Shown piece after piece: positions 11,343-22,967 of a DNA stretch of 59,200 bases. Position numbers and translations under genes: made by a program. Each line of letters begins with the position of its first letter. Within the stretch, counting starts at the first letter, position 1. Origin of the DNA: Tetmemena sp. SeJ-2015. Taxonomy: Eukaryota > Ciliophora > Spirotrichea > Sporadotrichida > Oxytrichidae. The notes under the pieces were generated by a model, which was given only the letters and a program-made list of their open reading frames with translations, had not been told where the DNA came from and ran no database searches. The stretch is taken from NCBI GenBank assembly GCA_027382625.1, contig JAJKFJ010022622.1, forward strand, positions 1 to 59,200. Reading direction: 5' to 3'.

Positions 11343-12978
11343 ATGAAAAAACTAAGGGCAGGTTTTTCAAAGCTCACTGATTATTTTGCAAAAAAGAAGA
11401 GAGATGCGCTCGATCAAGAATCCAGCCTATCTGGAGAAAGTGTGAATGAGGTTGAGTCTGCACCGGATCTCTAACCTCTTTCACTCTACATGACCTCGAA
11501 TCTCTAATGCTTCACAGATAAGGCAGGACCTGCACCACACATCATAAAGCTGTCCTCCCATGAGATATAAAGGCTGGAGGTGCAGCTTGATAGGAAAGAC
11601 TCCTTTATAGGCAGCAAGCACTAAATCATTGATCCAAGAGCTCTATCTTAAAACTAAAGTTCCAAGGCAGAGGGAGAGGGAGTCCTAGATCAATGCGAAA
11701 TTTAAGCTACTCTTACTAAATGGATCTTTATAATGAATGAAAACAAGGAGGTCGATTTATAATATTTGAAGAGATTGCTCTCAAACTTAGATGATGGGCT
11801 CCCACTTTTAGAAGAGAATAAATATATCATTTCACCAGAGAGAGCTCTTTAAAATTGTCCAAGAAGGCCTCCAGATAAAGACGCAAAAGCTATAAAGCAG
11901 CAGATGGTCATAATTAAGGAAGCTTTAGGAACCCTAGCGAGCACTAGCCTCTCCATAGAATCCAAGGATTAGATTAGATACCCTCGAATGGCACTAATAA
12001 ATGAGCAGAGACAAAAGTGGAGGGTTCAAATGTAGAGTTTCGGAGAGAGAGAGACCGAAATGGAGGACACATTCGAGTAAGTCTCCCGCGTCAACAAAGA
12101 GAAGAAAGATTCGAGGACTGGTAAAGAACAGTGTTGACGACTTCATAAGGTTGCGCAGCAACATTAAGAGCTGTGAGGATATAAGAATAAGTGTCTAGTA
12201 AGAGACAGGTATCTCTTTATCCAAACCAACCTTGAGGAGCTATTTGAAAAACAAAGTCGGAATGGGATATCGAAAAGTATACTACCTAAGCTAGAGAGTT
12301 AACAGTTTAGGCTCAAAGCGTCAAAGATAAAATGCAGTTTTTCACTTTGTCAAGCACATCTTCGAGGGTAAAACAATTGTCAACATCGATGAGAGTTCAA
12401 TAGCCTTTTCAAATGCAAGACAATATTCTTGGGCTTTTAAGCGAGAGTTGAACTCAAACTATAGCTCAAAGAGGCTGGACTCCTACAATATAATTGCAGC
12501 GCTATTAAGCAACGGTACAGGATACTTCAGCGTCAATCATGGAAGGAACAACAGCGATACGTTGTACTACTTTATCATTCAAATTATTGTCGAGCTTAAT
12601 AACATAGACCCGTAATGGAGGGAGACTCACGTGCTACTTTTGGACAATGAGTCTTATCACCGCAGTGAGAAATTTAAGAAGAGGCTTCGAAAGCTTAATG
12701 TGCCATTGCTCTATCTGGGGCCGTTTCATTTTCAACTGGCGCCTGATGAGAGGTTGTTCGCAGCAATAAAAACGAAAGACTTACTTCGTTCCCAACACAT
12801 ATAGCAAAGAAACCTTGAGTTCCTCAACTTTGAGGAAAAATCCTCAACTTCAAAGCATTTCGGGGTCATAGTTGATTTGGTTCAGCAAATTAGACTCGTC
12901 GATTGCTCTTGGTCGTCGTCGGCCTTTCAGAGCTCCATCGTGCATGATCTCAAGCATCTGGCCATGCTCAGCATCTGA
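11343..12978 (+). CDS. DDE transposase-like protein (IS630/Tc1-mariner type)
   Basis: ATG at 11343, TGA at 12976-12978. The N-terminal ~240 residues are acidic/polar and unassigned. A helix-turn-helix-like segment follows (ETGISLSKPTLRSYLKNK), then a DDE catalytic core: IVNIDES (first Asp, codon at 12388), VLLLDNESYH (second Asp, 12643) and LAPDERLFAAIK (third acidic, Glu at 12748). The N-terminal and HTH frames differ by one base; removal of a 25-nt GTAAGT...AG segment at 12077-12101 joins them in phase. All three acidic residues are present, so it could be active or a domesticated copy. No terminal inverted repeat was found around it. Confidence 0.75.
12077..12101 (+). other. Candidate 25-nt intron in the transposase gene
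   Basis: Begins GTAAGT and ends AG. Its removal joins the N-terminal frame to the frame with the helix-turn-helix and DDE core. Alternative borders cannot be excluded without RNA data. Confidence 0.5.
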
Positions 12979-13273
12979 AGGAGGATAAACTTTCCTTATT
13001 ATATCTTAAAAACGCTCCCTCTCTGAGCAGGAAGCGACATGCTTCAAAAATGAGGCTAGTAATTCTTTCCTCTGCGATGGAGAAGATCATTTTCCTCAAT
13101 TTATATAAGAATAACGCTCACTTTAGAATTAAATTTCTAAAGTCATGCACACACAAGTCTCTCATTTCAAAGACCCTTCATTCTAATAATTTAATTATAT
13201 AACCTTTAAGTCTGATCAACTCAGACTTCACTTCTCAAGTTTCGTTTATTGATTGCTTTTATGTTTTATTATA

Positions 13274-13319
13274 GAGGCGAACATGAGGCGGACAAGAGAC
13301 GGACAAGAAACGGACAATT
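13274..13319 (+). repeat. Tandem 11-bp repeat GGCGGACAAGA, four degenerate copies
   Basis: GAGGCGAACAT, GAGGCGGACAAGA, GACGGACAAGA and AACGGACAATT follow one another. Two more copies lie at 14237-14258 (GGAGGCGGACAAGTGGCGGACA), in the same orientation, about 1 kb away. Confidence 0.7.
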
Positions 13320-13556
13320 TTAAAGTAAAGTTCCTCACTTACATGACCTTATCATGAACTATTAAGTTTTATTCAGAGTCTTTGCTGATTATGGAAATAT
13401 ACTTCAATGTAGAAATATTTAGACATCTTCTCATTTGCATGCTATTAAACAGAAGAGGCAGCTCTTTAGAATTTTCTCTGTCCTCGTGCTTTTCTCAATT
13501 GGCGAAGAAGTGGAGGGAGATCGAATGAGTGCAGTATAATAGTCTGAAGTAAGATT

Positions 13557-13734
13557 GGCTTGGCTGAGAGAAAGCTTGTTAAATATTAGTATGAAGAGAA
13601 GTCTTCGGATCTGAGTGCAAGAAGGTTTGAGCATTTGAACGGCAATTACTTTCGAGGTCTGTTGAATTCTGTCACATTCTTCAGGCCATTAACCTAAGAA
13701 GGAGTAGTTGGTTGGCTTAAACACCCCAACTATT
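13557..13734 (+). pseudogene. Possible coding remnant, unknown
   Basis: A frame open for about 50 codons to the TGA at ~13732 (core SARRFEHLNGNYFRGLLN) has coding-like composition compared with its AT-rich flanks. There is no start codon and no known domain. It sits between the transposase gene and the 14237 repeat. Confidence 0.25.
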
Positions 13735-14069
13735 GACATTGGTTAGAGAATTAAAAAAGCTGATTTCTCATGGATTCCCCTCTCTCACCTACTAAATTAC
13801 CTTTTATATTTTGCATAGGATATTAATTTCGGTTTCTTAACTAGACTGTAATAAGTGCTGGTTTTGAAATTGATTATTATAATTATTCCTCAAATTTACT
13901 TTACTTAACTTTACCTTTTATATTATTAGCAGATTTTTGTGGGATTTAAGCTTACAAGATGAAGAATACACATGTCGGAGCTAATATATTGAGCCTATGT
14001 TGCATTCGTTTTCTGAGACAGCGCCAGAGTTGCTTCTCAAAACATTTCTTGTAAGTCTTGAAATGAGGA

Positions 14070-14228
14070 ATGGGCTATATCGCAGAATTAGACAAAGCTG
14101 CAAGTGACATCTTGAGGACAGTAGGGTACGAGTAAGAAACACTCTCCACGCCAATGGAGAGCAATTATTTGAAGCGGTAAAGTAAAACGTCTTTTTATAT
14201 CACATGCTTTCTGAGGATGTCTTCTTGA
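14070..14228 (+). CDS. Small ORF, 52 aa, unknown
   Basis: ATG at 14070 to TGA at 14226 (MGYIAELDKAASDILRTVG...). Just upstream, 13997-14050 reads MLHSFSETAPELLLKTFL in another frame and ends at a GTAAGT donor, so both may be exons of one small gene. No domain recognised. The GGCGGACAAG repeat copy begins 9 bp after the stop. Confidence 0.3.
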
Positions 14229-14236
14229 AGTAAATG

Positions 14237-14258
14237 GAGGCGGACAAGTGGCGGACAT
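14237..14258 (+). repeat. Distal copies of the GGCGGACAAG repeat
   Basis: GGAGGCGGACAAGTGGCGGACA, matching the array at 13274-13319 in the same orientation. Confidence 0.65.
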
Positions 14259-14725
14259 ATTAATTTGAGATTAAGCAACAGACTGATGCAAAAATCCAAC
14301 TCCATTAACTCGATTGATAATAAGAGACGAGGAGCCATAACTTATAAATTAAAAATCATAACGAGCTTAAAGAGAAGGAATAATCCTTGGAATCAAAGTA
14401 GGAGAAAACCTAATCAAGCAATAACTACTAAATGTAAGTTAGTATCAGGGACTGGAATAACCGGTCTTTTTGTTTTACGGACCTCAAATATATAATTATT
14501 AAGCACAAGGCCCTTTCAAGTGGAGTGCTAATATAAAATGAACTAAATAAATAAGATATTTTGAGTATAGTTTATAATTAAAGGCTGAATCCTTGAGTCG
14601 ATGAGGGACGCTCTCTTATAAAGAACTTGCATCCAACTGCGAATATTTATTTTTCAGAGCAGAGAGCATAAGGCTTGGGTTTTCCGAGAGGAAGGAAGAA
14701 GAAAATAGTTATAGAGACATCTAGA

Positions 14726-16302
14726 ATGGGAAAGACTGAATTAGCTTAGGCTTTGAAAATGACTCCAGCATAATTGATGAGACTTTACAAGTGTGCTCAT
14801 TGCTATGCAGAGAAGAACACTTTGACCCTCCACAAGAGCAAAGATATAGGAAGGCATGTGAAAAATTGCCACCAGAAGACCTTGGAAACCTAATGCAGAA
14901 AGCAGAATTTCTAGCTCAATCCTAATTAAGACTTTGAGAAAATTGAAGAAGAAACAATATTAGAGTATTTATCGAGCGAAGCTTATCTCATCAGAAAACT
15001 TAAACCTAGAATTGAAGACTCCCGAAACAGCAGGAGAAGTAATAATGATAAGATGATTGAGAATGAGAGTGCTATCCTTAATCTAAGGGTGGACGACGAA
15101 GAATTTAGATTTCAAGATGAAGCAATTCAAGAAATATCTCACAATTAAGAGCAAGAAGTAGAAGATGAAGAGCAAATAAATACTTTTATCTCTAACGAAA
15201 ACATAAAGTAAAAGATTTTATTGAAACTATCGATCTATTCTAAAGATTCGGAAGATGAATAAGAAAAATAAGTCTTCTGCAAATTACATCAAAGATTTTC
15301 ATTCAAGCCTTGCACCCAAAAATAAAATAAAATAAGAGGCTCCATCAGAGGAAGAGAAAAACTTTAAGATAGAATTTAATGAATTAGACATCCAAGAAGT
15401 CATTAGAACATTTGAGAATAAGTTTCCTAATAATCTTTAGAAGAAATGCGACTTAAAGAATGTTATGATAAATTAAATGATGAACTGGCTCTGCCAAGTC
15501 ATTGGTGATGTCATGGCAATAATAAAGAAGTATCTGAATGACAATTATCAATGCCTCAAGCTTAAGCAATAAGAAGCTGCTGGAAAAGCTGGATCCATAG
15601 CAATTATTGGACGATCTTCATCTAAAAGCTTTTAATGACAGATACAAGGCTGCCTTCAAAGAGAAAATGAGAACTTTAGAAGTCGAAGAATTATCTCCAT
15701 AGCAGTTTCCTCAAATATCAATAAACGCCAATATAATAGAGAAGATCTTCTGCCGAAACCTCGCCACAGTCCAGAAGAGATTCACTAGAAGAAAGTTTGG
15801 AGCAGTCACCATGGATTACGCTTGGCCTGTAAACATGAAGGCCGCAGATGGAAAAGAATTTCTAAATTACTAAACTTTAAAAATTGAACAATTGTTTACA
15901 ATTGACATAGAGGAACTGCAAGACAATGGCTATTTCTCATGTGGACAGTGAATTAGAAGTTCCTCGACGCAATAACATATGTGCTTGAGCACGGGTACCG
16001 GATCGTTGATACAATCTGCTGGATTAAAAAAGGCAAGTCATCAGACTTCAAATCGAGGCCTGGATATCATGCTCGTCATAGCAAGGAGATTTGCATAGTA
16101 GGACTGAAAGGAAGTATTCCGACAGGCATGCAGTCATTTACTGTTGATGACATAATCAAGACAATTCCTGGTGGAAATTCAGAGAAGCCCGAAGAGCTGA
16201 AGGACATGATCGAGAGAATGCTTCCTGAAGAATACTACTGCGAATTATTTGCGAGGAGAAATAACCTGAGAGAGATGGGTCTCTGTAGGAGATTAGCTCT
16301 GA
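14726..16302 (+). CDS. MT-A70 family N6-adenine methyltransferase-like protein (frame breaks present)
   Basis: N-terminus MGKTELAQALK; a Cys/His cluster (KCAHC...HVKNCH) that could bind zinc; an acidic Gln-rich middle; then an MT-A70 domain. Landmarks: VTMDYAWP (codons near 15811) where the family has DPPW; NGYFS..MWTVNQKFLDA; HGYRIVDTICWIKKG; RPGYHARHSKEICIVGLKG; KPEELKDMIERMLP; CELFARRNN; and WVSVGDQL then TGA at 16300. The family methylates adenine N6 in DNA or RNA using SAM. The catalytic DPPW reads DYAW here, so activity is uncertain. A 31-nt intron (15530-15560) joins two frames in phase. One-base breaks near 15937 and 16271 fall inside conserved motifs. It converges on another MT-A70-like gene at 17106-18297. 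Confidence 0.75.
15530..15560 (+). other. Candidate 31-nt intron
   Basis: GTATCT...CTCAAG. Its removal joins GDVMAIIKN to LSNKKLLEKLDP in phase. Confidence 0.5.
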
Positions 16303-17050
16303 GGAAGCGTGTAATAATTATAAGTCAAATACGATTAGTTTATTGAGGATATATAAAATGTACAATATAACGATGATATACTACTACAAAGTTTTCAATT
16401 ACAAGTTTGAATCCTAATGAAGGGTAGAATGAGAAATTAGTTTAATTTTAGAGTTGAACATGAATAATTGCGTTTGAAGATATAGTTGCCTTAATTATAA
16501 GAGATAACATGCGGGTTTTTTTTTCCTTTTATTAGCACATTTCCTCATATTTAATGGCTAATAAATATCCTTTACTTTATTTTCCCAAAAGTATCTATTA
16601 TTTCCAGAATATGCGTCCAGTAAGATATGGGAACTTTAATCATCGCTGTAGATAGTGTTGCCATAATATTAGAGTCATTGCTTAACGTGATCGTCCTTCG
16701 CTCACCATTAAATTATTATTGGATATATAATTGAGAAGTAATATAATTATGACTTGTAATAAAGAGTCAGTACATTTCTCACTTATAAATTCGACGATCA
16801 TGAAATTGTATTTGACCTATTATTTATCTGAGAATTTAAATGAACCTCCCGATTCTACTTATTTTACCTTATCATAAAATCACAATAAGAGGTAAATGAG
16901 AGAGGAATTTCTACAAAAAAGGATTGTTCAAGAGAGCGATGAAGAACTGATGAATGATAACTCTTCAATAATATAAGATGCACAGCCCATAAAAAAACTT
17001 AACTATTGGATTAGCCGTTTAGACCTTTGTTATGAAGGAAGTTTTATTTA
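16303..17050. other. AT-rich intergenic DNA between convergent genes
   Basis: No supported gene. Contains one copy of the recurrent motif AAATACGATTAG at 16327-16338. Confidence 0.5.
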
Positions 17051-17072
17051 GAGAGAGAGAGAGAGAGAGAGG
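17051..17072 (+). repeat. GA microsatellite
   Basis: Eleven consecutive GA dinucleotides, about 35 bp downstream of the end of the second MT-A70-like gene. Confidence 0.95.
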
Positions 17073-17105
17073 TTATACAACTATAAGAACATTTCCAATT
17101 GTATA

Positions 17106-18297
17106 TCAATATCTTTGATAGATAAAGAATATAATGGTAATTTTATTCCTCTGGAAGCTTGGCAAAGAGAATTAACCTCTCTACTCCTTCTTGATTCTCT
17201 TCCAGAACTCCTCATCGTCAATTTCCTTTTTAAGTAAGAAGGATGGAGTCTGTACAGCAGTCACGTAACGCAGGTTCTCAAATACCATCTCTACTATTAT
17301 GTAAAGGTCATCCATGGTATTCGTATTGGTGATGTCGAGCTTAAGGATTTCCATTTTAATCTGAATATATTTAAGAAAATCGAGAATTACTTAAATTTCT
17401 AAGCAATTTAATTAGTTGCCAACAAAAACATATCCACATTACTGATCATGCTCTCTTCCGAATACATCAAGTCTTTATCAACCTGGAATGATAGTCTTTA
17501 TTAGATCGTAGAGCATTTGAAGCTCCTATGACACTAGTCGCGACACTTACTTGATGGTACTGCAGCCAACCTTCATATTCGTCATCTCTCTCATTTTATT
17601 GTCTTCCCCTTTGTATCCATCCAAGCACGTCTCGTGGCTATTAAGAAGCACAAAGCGAACTTTCTTTAGCTCATCTCCGTTCTCTTTTATTTTTCCCTAG
17701 ATATCTCTTCTTTAAGATGTAATAATTGGAATACCTTCCTCAAACTTTCCATTATTCACCCAAAGAAATAAGAAATCCTTTTTTATTAACACGATTTCCT
17801 TTTTCATTTTCCTAATATCATCATCAAGCATTTTGTTATTTGAGAACCTCAAGCCTGTCCTCTTATAGGGGGGTAAATAAAAATCATTTTGAAAAGCTCG
17901 CCTCATTGAGTTTCCACTTCCTGAGATCCCTCCAGAACTATTGCTTTCTCACATCCACATCGAAGATAATATTTGGAAAAATGTTAGTTTCTTGGTCCTC
18001 AAGGAAATAGCCCTGCTATAATATTTCCTGCATCTGGACATAGACAGTGTGCTCTTTACAAATGTTGATTCGTTGATGGTAAAAGTCACTCTTCTTCGTG
18101 AATTTGGAGCTGCAATAACATTCGAGCTCCTACTTTGAATCTTTTTATTTCTCGAGCCTTTCCTCAGCATCGGCTACTTTACTGTGAATGGCCAAATAAG
18201 AGGAGGAGTGCAGCTTTTGGCAGTAGACGCTGCTCTGCTTTGCCTTTACCTCACTCTTCTTGGTCGATATGGTGTTGTCTGAATTCGTCTGCTCCAT
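17106..18297 (-). CDS. Second MT-A70-like protein, probably catalytically inactive subunit (frame breaks)
   Basis: Starts MEQTNSDNTISTKKSE at 18297 and ends at the TGA complementary to 17106-17108. MT-A70 landmarks: IIFDVDVRKQQFWRDL, matching the family's CDVR segment; a KMIFIYPPI or LPPY reading where DPPW is expected; KKDFLFLWVNN; VRFVLLNSHETCLDGYKG; QMLYDLIKTIIPG; LDVFGRE; and YVFVGNQL. The Asp of DPPW is missing in every frame, as in the non-catalytic METTL14/MTA9-type partners. A C-terminal extension follows a 30-nt candidate intron. The frame shifts around 17900, and a TGA (complement 17478-17480) lies between PG and QRLDVF. The convergent partner at 14726 suggests the two may act together. 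Confidence 0.7.
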
Positions 18298-18835
18298 TAA
18301 TGACAAGTATTTTAAAGTAGAGTTTATGAGTTTATCTTAGCTGGTTATAAATCTCACTTTGGATATAGCAAGTCAAAAAGCATACCATTTTATTCTTAAA
18401 AATCATCCGAAAGCATTCCTATTAAAGGATATAAACATGATTCTCCACATTTTTATTAAAATTTTCTCTTATCGCACTTAAATGGAAGAACTCAAATTGC
18501 TTCAAGAGGTAATTCACTTTGCTCGCTATGACCCTACTTGTACTTTTAAACCAGGGTCTCAGTTTTTCATTAATTGAGCTTTGAATAGATTGCTAGGCTC
18601 ACAGGATTGAGCACCTATAAATTTAATGAGATTTTAGCCTCATCAAAGCTAAGCTTCAAATAACAAACTAAAGAGAGCCTCAACTTTGTATTTAAAGCTG
18701 GTATTTTCACTATTAGCGATGACTCTGGCACAATGAGTGGTTTTTTAATCGCCAATTACCATAGAAAAAGATGCCTCACCATCCTTTTCAGAATTTATTT
18801 AAAGAAACGGAGTCAAAAGTTAGAGAATAGTGATC
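18298..18835. other. AT-rich region, no confident gene
   Basis: Broken open frames only. It may contain the N-terminal part of the following transposase remnant. Confidence 0.4.
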
Positions 18836-19962
18836 AGAAAACTACCATTAGGGATCAGCAAGCTAAGGCTTCAAAAGCTTAAGATTCAAATGGCTTTTAA
18901 GTATCAGGCAGCGATTGCAGAGAAAAGGAGAATACTCTTTCTAAACGAGGTTGTTTTCAGCTCTGCAACTAACTAGAAAAAGGAGTATTGCTGCACTCAG
19001 TAAAACATTTATCTTCGACAAATCTCTTCAAAGCAAAAACCAACTACAATGATGAAAGATATTACTCAACTTAGGCCTTACCTCTACTCTCTATCTCTGA
19101 AGCTATCATTCAACTAGGAATCTCTAATGGATTAAATACCTCAAGGAGTAAATAAAAGGCTATAAGATTACACTAGTTCTTGACAACTTAATGGTTTATC
19201 ACTGTAATAAATTGGTGGGGGTACTGCAGTCGGAGCTATATCACCCTCATCTTCATACATTCATACTCGCCCGAATGGAACCTAATCGAAATAGTATTTT
19301 CTTCAGTTAATATGGGATGAATAGCATTAGTTCATCGAGAATTAGTGTTAATGCCAAATAAATACAAATGTACACTGTTTTAACAAGCAAAAGTTCCAAC
19401 TTGGAGAAGAAGAGGTGGTAGAATTTTGGAAATTGGAATTTGCTATAAAGCAAGAATAGAGAAAGTAAAACTGAATCATGTTTTAACATTCGAATTGGGG
19501 GATCTCTCCCCTAAAAAATAAAATATTTAGAAAAAGAATTTTTATTATAAGATAAAGAGATTGACTTTGACTTACCTATGCTTTTTCAAAGAGTGAGAGC
19601 TATCAAAAAGTGCTAAGTCAGGTTCAAAATTGTTAACTTTAAGTCGAGGTTTTGTACACTAAATCATCTCCTTCCTTGTCCATCCTTGATCCATTCTTGT
19701 TCAATTTTGCTTCTGAATTTATTTATCTAAATATATTCTGGTAATCTATTAGACTAAATCACTTTAAAAACATAAATTCTCGATAAACTAATGCTATTCA
19801 TCCCATAATAGATTTAAGAAAACCGACCTCTAAAACTTTGAGGCATCAAAGGACTTTGACTAGGAAATGGAAAGTGATATAACCTTTAACAAGGTGATAG
19901 ACAAGACAATAAGAGAGCTTTGCCATAGAACCCAAGAAAAATTAATGAGAATTTAAGTTTGA
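18836..19962 (+). pseudogene. DDE transposase remnant split by a TA-bounded element
   Basis: Core motifs are LFLNEVVFS (first catalytic Asp replaced by Asn), ITLVLDNLMVYH (second Asp) and HSYSPEWNLIEIVFSSV (third acidic residue, Glu), in the order and spacing of IS630/Tc1-type transposases. The parts lie in different frames, so the gene has decayed or has unrecognised introns. Right after IVFSSVN the sequence enters an element at 19311-19805. After it, the frame resumes as NRFKKTDLQNFEASKDF and ends at the TGA at 19960-19962. Removing the element with one TA restores that frame. The LNEV substitution argues against an active enzyme. Confidence 0.7.
19311..19805. mobile_element. TA-bounded element with terminal inverted repeats, IES- or MITE-like, 495 bp
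   Basis: Left end TA-TGGGATGAATAGCATTAG; right end is its reverse complement, ending TGGGATGAATAGCATTAG read inward, then TA at 19806-19807. The inverted repeats extend about 36 bp with a few mismatches. The interior is AT-rich with no supported gene. Joining base 19312 to 19808 keeps one TA and restores the transposase frame. TA target duplication fits Tc1/mariner-type transposition and ciliate IES excision at TA. Confidence 0.85.
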
Positions 19963-19997
19963 TTATAAATTTAAGATAACTATTCAGCCTTTAAATA

Positions 19998-20708
19998 TTG
20001 AATCTCACTCTAGTTTCCTGAATCATGACTACATCATCGCTTCCCTTCTTCCTAACCCATGAGAAGAATGGATTCCTCATCTGCATGAACTGCCCTGGAC
20101 CAGGTGTTTTGCTTTTCTCGTTTGAAAAATAATTGAATGAGACTGCTAGCTCAGGCTTGCTCACCATGATGCTCTCTTTTAAGAGCTAGAACTATAAACT
20201 TCTTTTTTTCATCAACTTGCGCTAGATCATTTCTGAATGGAGTTAGAAGGATAAATGAGTCGTGCCAGATACTCAGGGGCAACAGTGTTTATAATTTTGA
20301 AAAGAAAGTTATATCTATGAGTTTGCCACCCTTGCGTAATGTCTGGATGCAGCCTGCTTATCTAATAGTCTTGTGAGACCTCGCTGTTGACTGACTTAAC
20401 ACTAAGCTTATCGAATTTTTAACTTTTGTCATTCTAACTCCATTCAAGGGCAGTAGGTTTTTCTTGTCTCTAAATACTTATCTTAAAAAGTCTTTGTTGA
20501 TAGTCTCCAAGGGCAGCAAGTAGTGATGCGCTAGAAGAAAGTTAAGCAACGCTAGTTTAACTCATTTCAGTGAGGTAGAGGTAGATGTCCTTTTTAGATC
20601 TGGTCCTTGAAGCCAGATCAGTCTCGTTTATTTTGAGAAGCTTTCTGCAAACTTGATATCTCTGCCTGTGTGGAGGTTCGTTTACTTTCCATATTTTCGG
20701 AGCGAATC
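19998..20708 (-). CDS. Unknown protein, coding-like over ~230 codons
   Basis: From about 20708 leftward one frame stays open for over 150 codons (segments IWKVNEPPHRQRYQVCRKLL, DIYLYLTEMSQ, RLHPDITQGWQTHRYNF, INTVAPEYLARLIYPSNS). It then breaks near 20240 and continues in other frames as DLAQVDEKKKFIVLALKRE and MVSKPELAVSFNYFSNEKS, GPGQFMQMRNPFFSWVRKK. Composition is far more GC-rich than the flanks. I recognise no family. The gene end is uncertain because no TGA follows closely. Confidence 0.5.
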
Positions 20709-21030
20709 AAATCTCGCAAGGATTATTATAACAAAGCGCTTAGTTTATTATTAACTTAGAAGGTGATTATAGTAAATCATAATAGAATTTGATAATTAAA
20801 TAGGTTTGATTCAATCCTGAAACTGTGTCAATAAGTGCCACATTTCGAAAAAGACAGATTCAGACACACTTAATGTTTTTCAGAGGTATCAATTAGGAAT
20901 TTAAATTTGAAAGAAATTTAGAAACATCCAAAAGCATACTTTTTCTCAAATAAAAAACATCCAAATTTTTACTATATTAACTAGAGCTTATAATTTAAAC
21001 TTTAAATATTGATAATATAAAAAGAGAGAG
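20709..21030. other. AT-rich intergenic region
   Basis: No supported gene. Probably holds upstream regions of the divergent genes on either side. Confidence 0.4.
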
Positions 21031-22967
21031 CGTGAATGCGAATGTCTGAAGCAACAAGCTGCTATAAAACTCCCTAGAGATAACATAGAAGACCCTTACG
21101 GCCAGGAAGCTCAGGAGGTGCAGCTAGTAGAGCGAGATCAGAACTTACTGCTAGATAAGATGAACTAGTTAAAACCGCGTAGAAGCAAGAGCTGAAGATA
21201 TTAACAACATCTCCCAGCTATGACAGACTAGCTGCTGAAAGCTCAAACTGGCTTGAAAAGTGTCTTTAAGAAGGTCGCGACTCCTTCTCTCCTGAGCTTA
21301 ACACTCAGCTCTTTTAGATGTCAAAAGAATTTAGACTAAGCTTCAGAGAAGTAAATAAGCTCGTTGACTATCATAAGGAGCCATTCAAGTTAACTTCCAG
21401 GCACAAAGTCAGCAGGATCATTAAAATTGAGAGATAGAATGCAAAGAGGACCTTGAAAAGACGCCCAAGGTAAAAAAACATGGCGATGAACATCAGAAAG
21501 CTCTCAATTCAGAAGTTACTAATGATGAAGCAAATACTTCCCAGAACTAGCAGGCAAGCAAAGAGGCTCTGTCTAAATCAAGGAGACATAACGAACACCT
21601 CAATTATAAGCAGACTACTTCAAAAAAATTTCAGCTTGAAGATAATGATCAATCAAGTTCAAATAGTCAAAGCTCTTCTCCAGGATTATTCAAAGAGCGC
21701 AATATTAGACACGAGTTTCCGCCTCGCGCTTATGGATTTGCCCATGCCAAAACTGAGGGCTCTCTTCAGAGATCAATATATGAGGGAATGATAAGCATTT
21801 GGCAGACCTGCTTAGCTCATTTTAGATTCAGTTACTTCTTAGCCTATGTTCGGCCAACTCGCGCATTCTTGAGGAGAGGTATACCATTTCTTTTATGTTG
21901 CTGTCAGCTCTATGCATGTGTACCTATTTCAGCCTATATTAGAATCAGACTCAGCGTAATACTCTTAAATTTTTAGCTCTCTCGATGCATGGTCAGGATT
22001 AGAAAGCTCAACTTAGTGCAGGCTTACTTCTATTTGGTTTGAAATGTGCCCCGGATAAAATAAGATGCCTGTTAATAGTCAGGCAAATATCATTGAGTTG
22101 AAGAAAGCTCTTATCCATAGAGGATTCAGAGCACAACTGGCAATAATTATTTAGAGCCACTCCTTCAAGCTTATTGTAGAGGTCCTTGCTTCTTGGAGAA
22201 GACTCCAAACTTCATATCTCTTGAAATGGCAAGTACCATCACAATGCTAGAGATAGATCAAATGAGACCCAGGGCCTCTACTCCAGAGACTCCATGATGC
22301 AAATGCCAAAAAGCGCATCATTGCAGACTTGTTGAAGCATCACTCTAGAAATAGGCTGAGTCTGAGGCAATTGCTTATTACATTAGACAAGCTGAATGGA
22401 GTGCAGGACAACGAGCTCATGAGAATCATGTTCTCGAGTCCCTAATATTGGCTAGGCTAAGTTGAGGAGAAGAAGAACAGAGTTCAAGGCAATCAAAAGG
22501 GTCGCGAAAATTGAATAATTATGATGACCTTAAGTAAATGAATACGTATAACCTGACGATCAAATAGAACTGCCCTAGCTTTATTTTTCTTGGAGAGCAA
22601 GCCTGCGATAGCTGCTCTCTGCTAACGATCCTCAGCCGAGTGGTCCTCTTCCATTTCTCACCAGGCTCTGGCAGGACTTGGGTCATAGCCTTGCTTGCTC
22701 TCAGTCTTATATAGTAGGATAGAAAGGTTATCATGATTGTACCTAACGAACTTCTAAGAATCCAGATATTTGACAAAATTAGAGTCCTAGACTATTGGAT
22801 CAGGGTATTTTCTATCGAGCAGTTCTATAAATACAAATTTTAGATTGACGCAATAATATTAAGTCATCAGGGTGAAGGTAAAAAAAGAGATTAAATCTGA
22901 TTAAAGGAAAGGGAGGTTTGGTTAATGATTTTAAAAAAGTTTTTCTATAATAAATTTAAAATAAACA

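Noticed and set aside
22519..22776. Minus-strand ORF of 85 residues
   Set aside because: Shadow of the plus-strand SecA-like segment that contains SPGSGRTWV and VIMIVPNELL.
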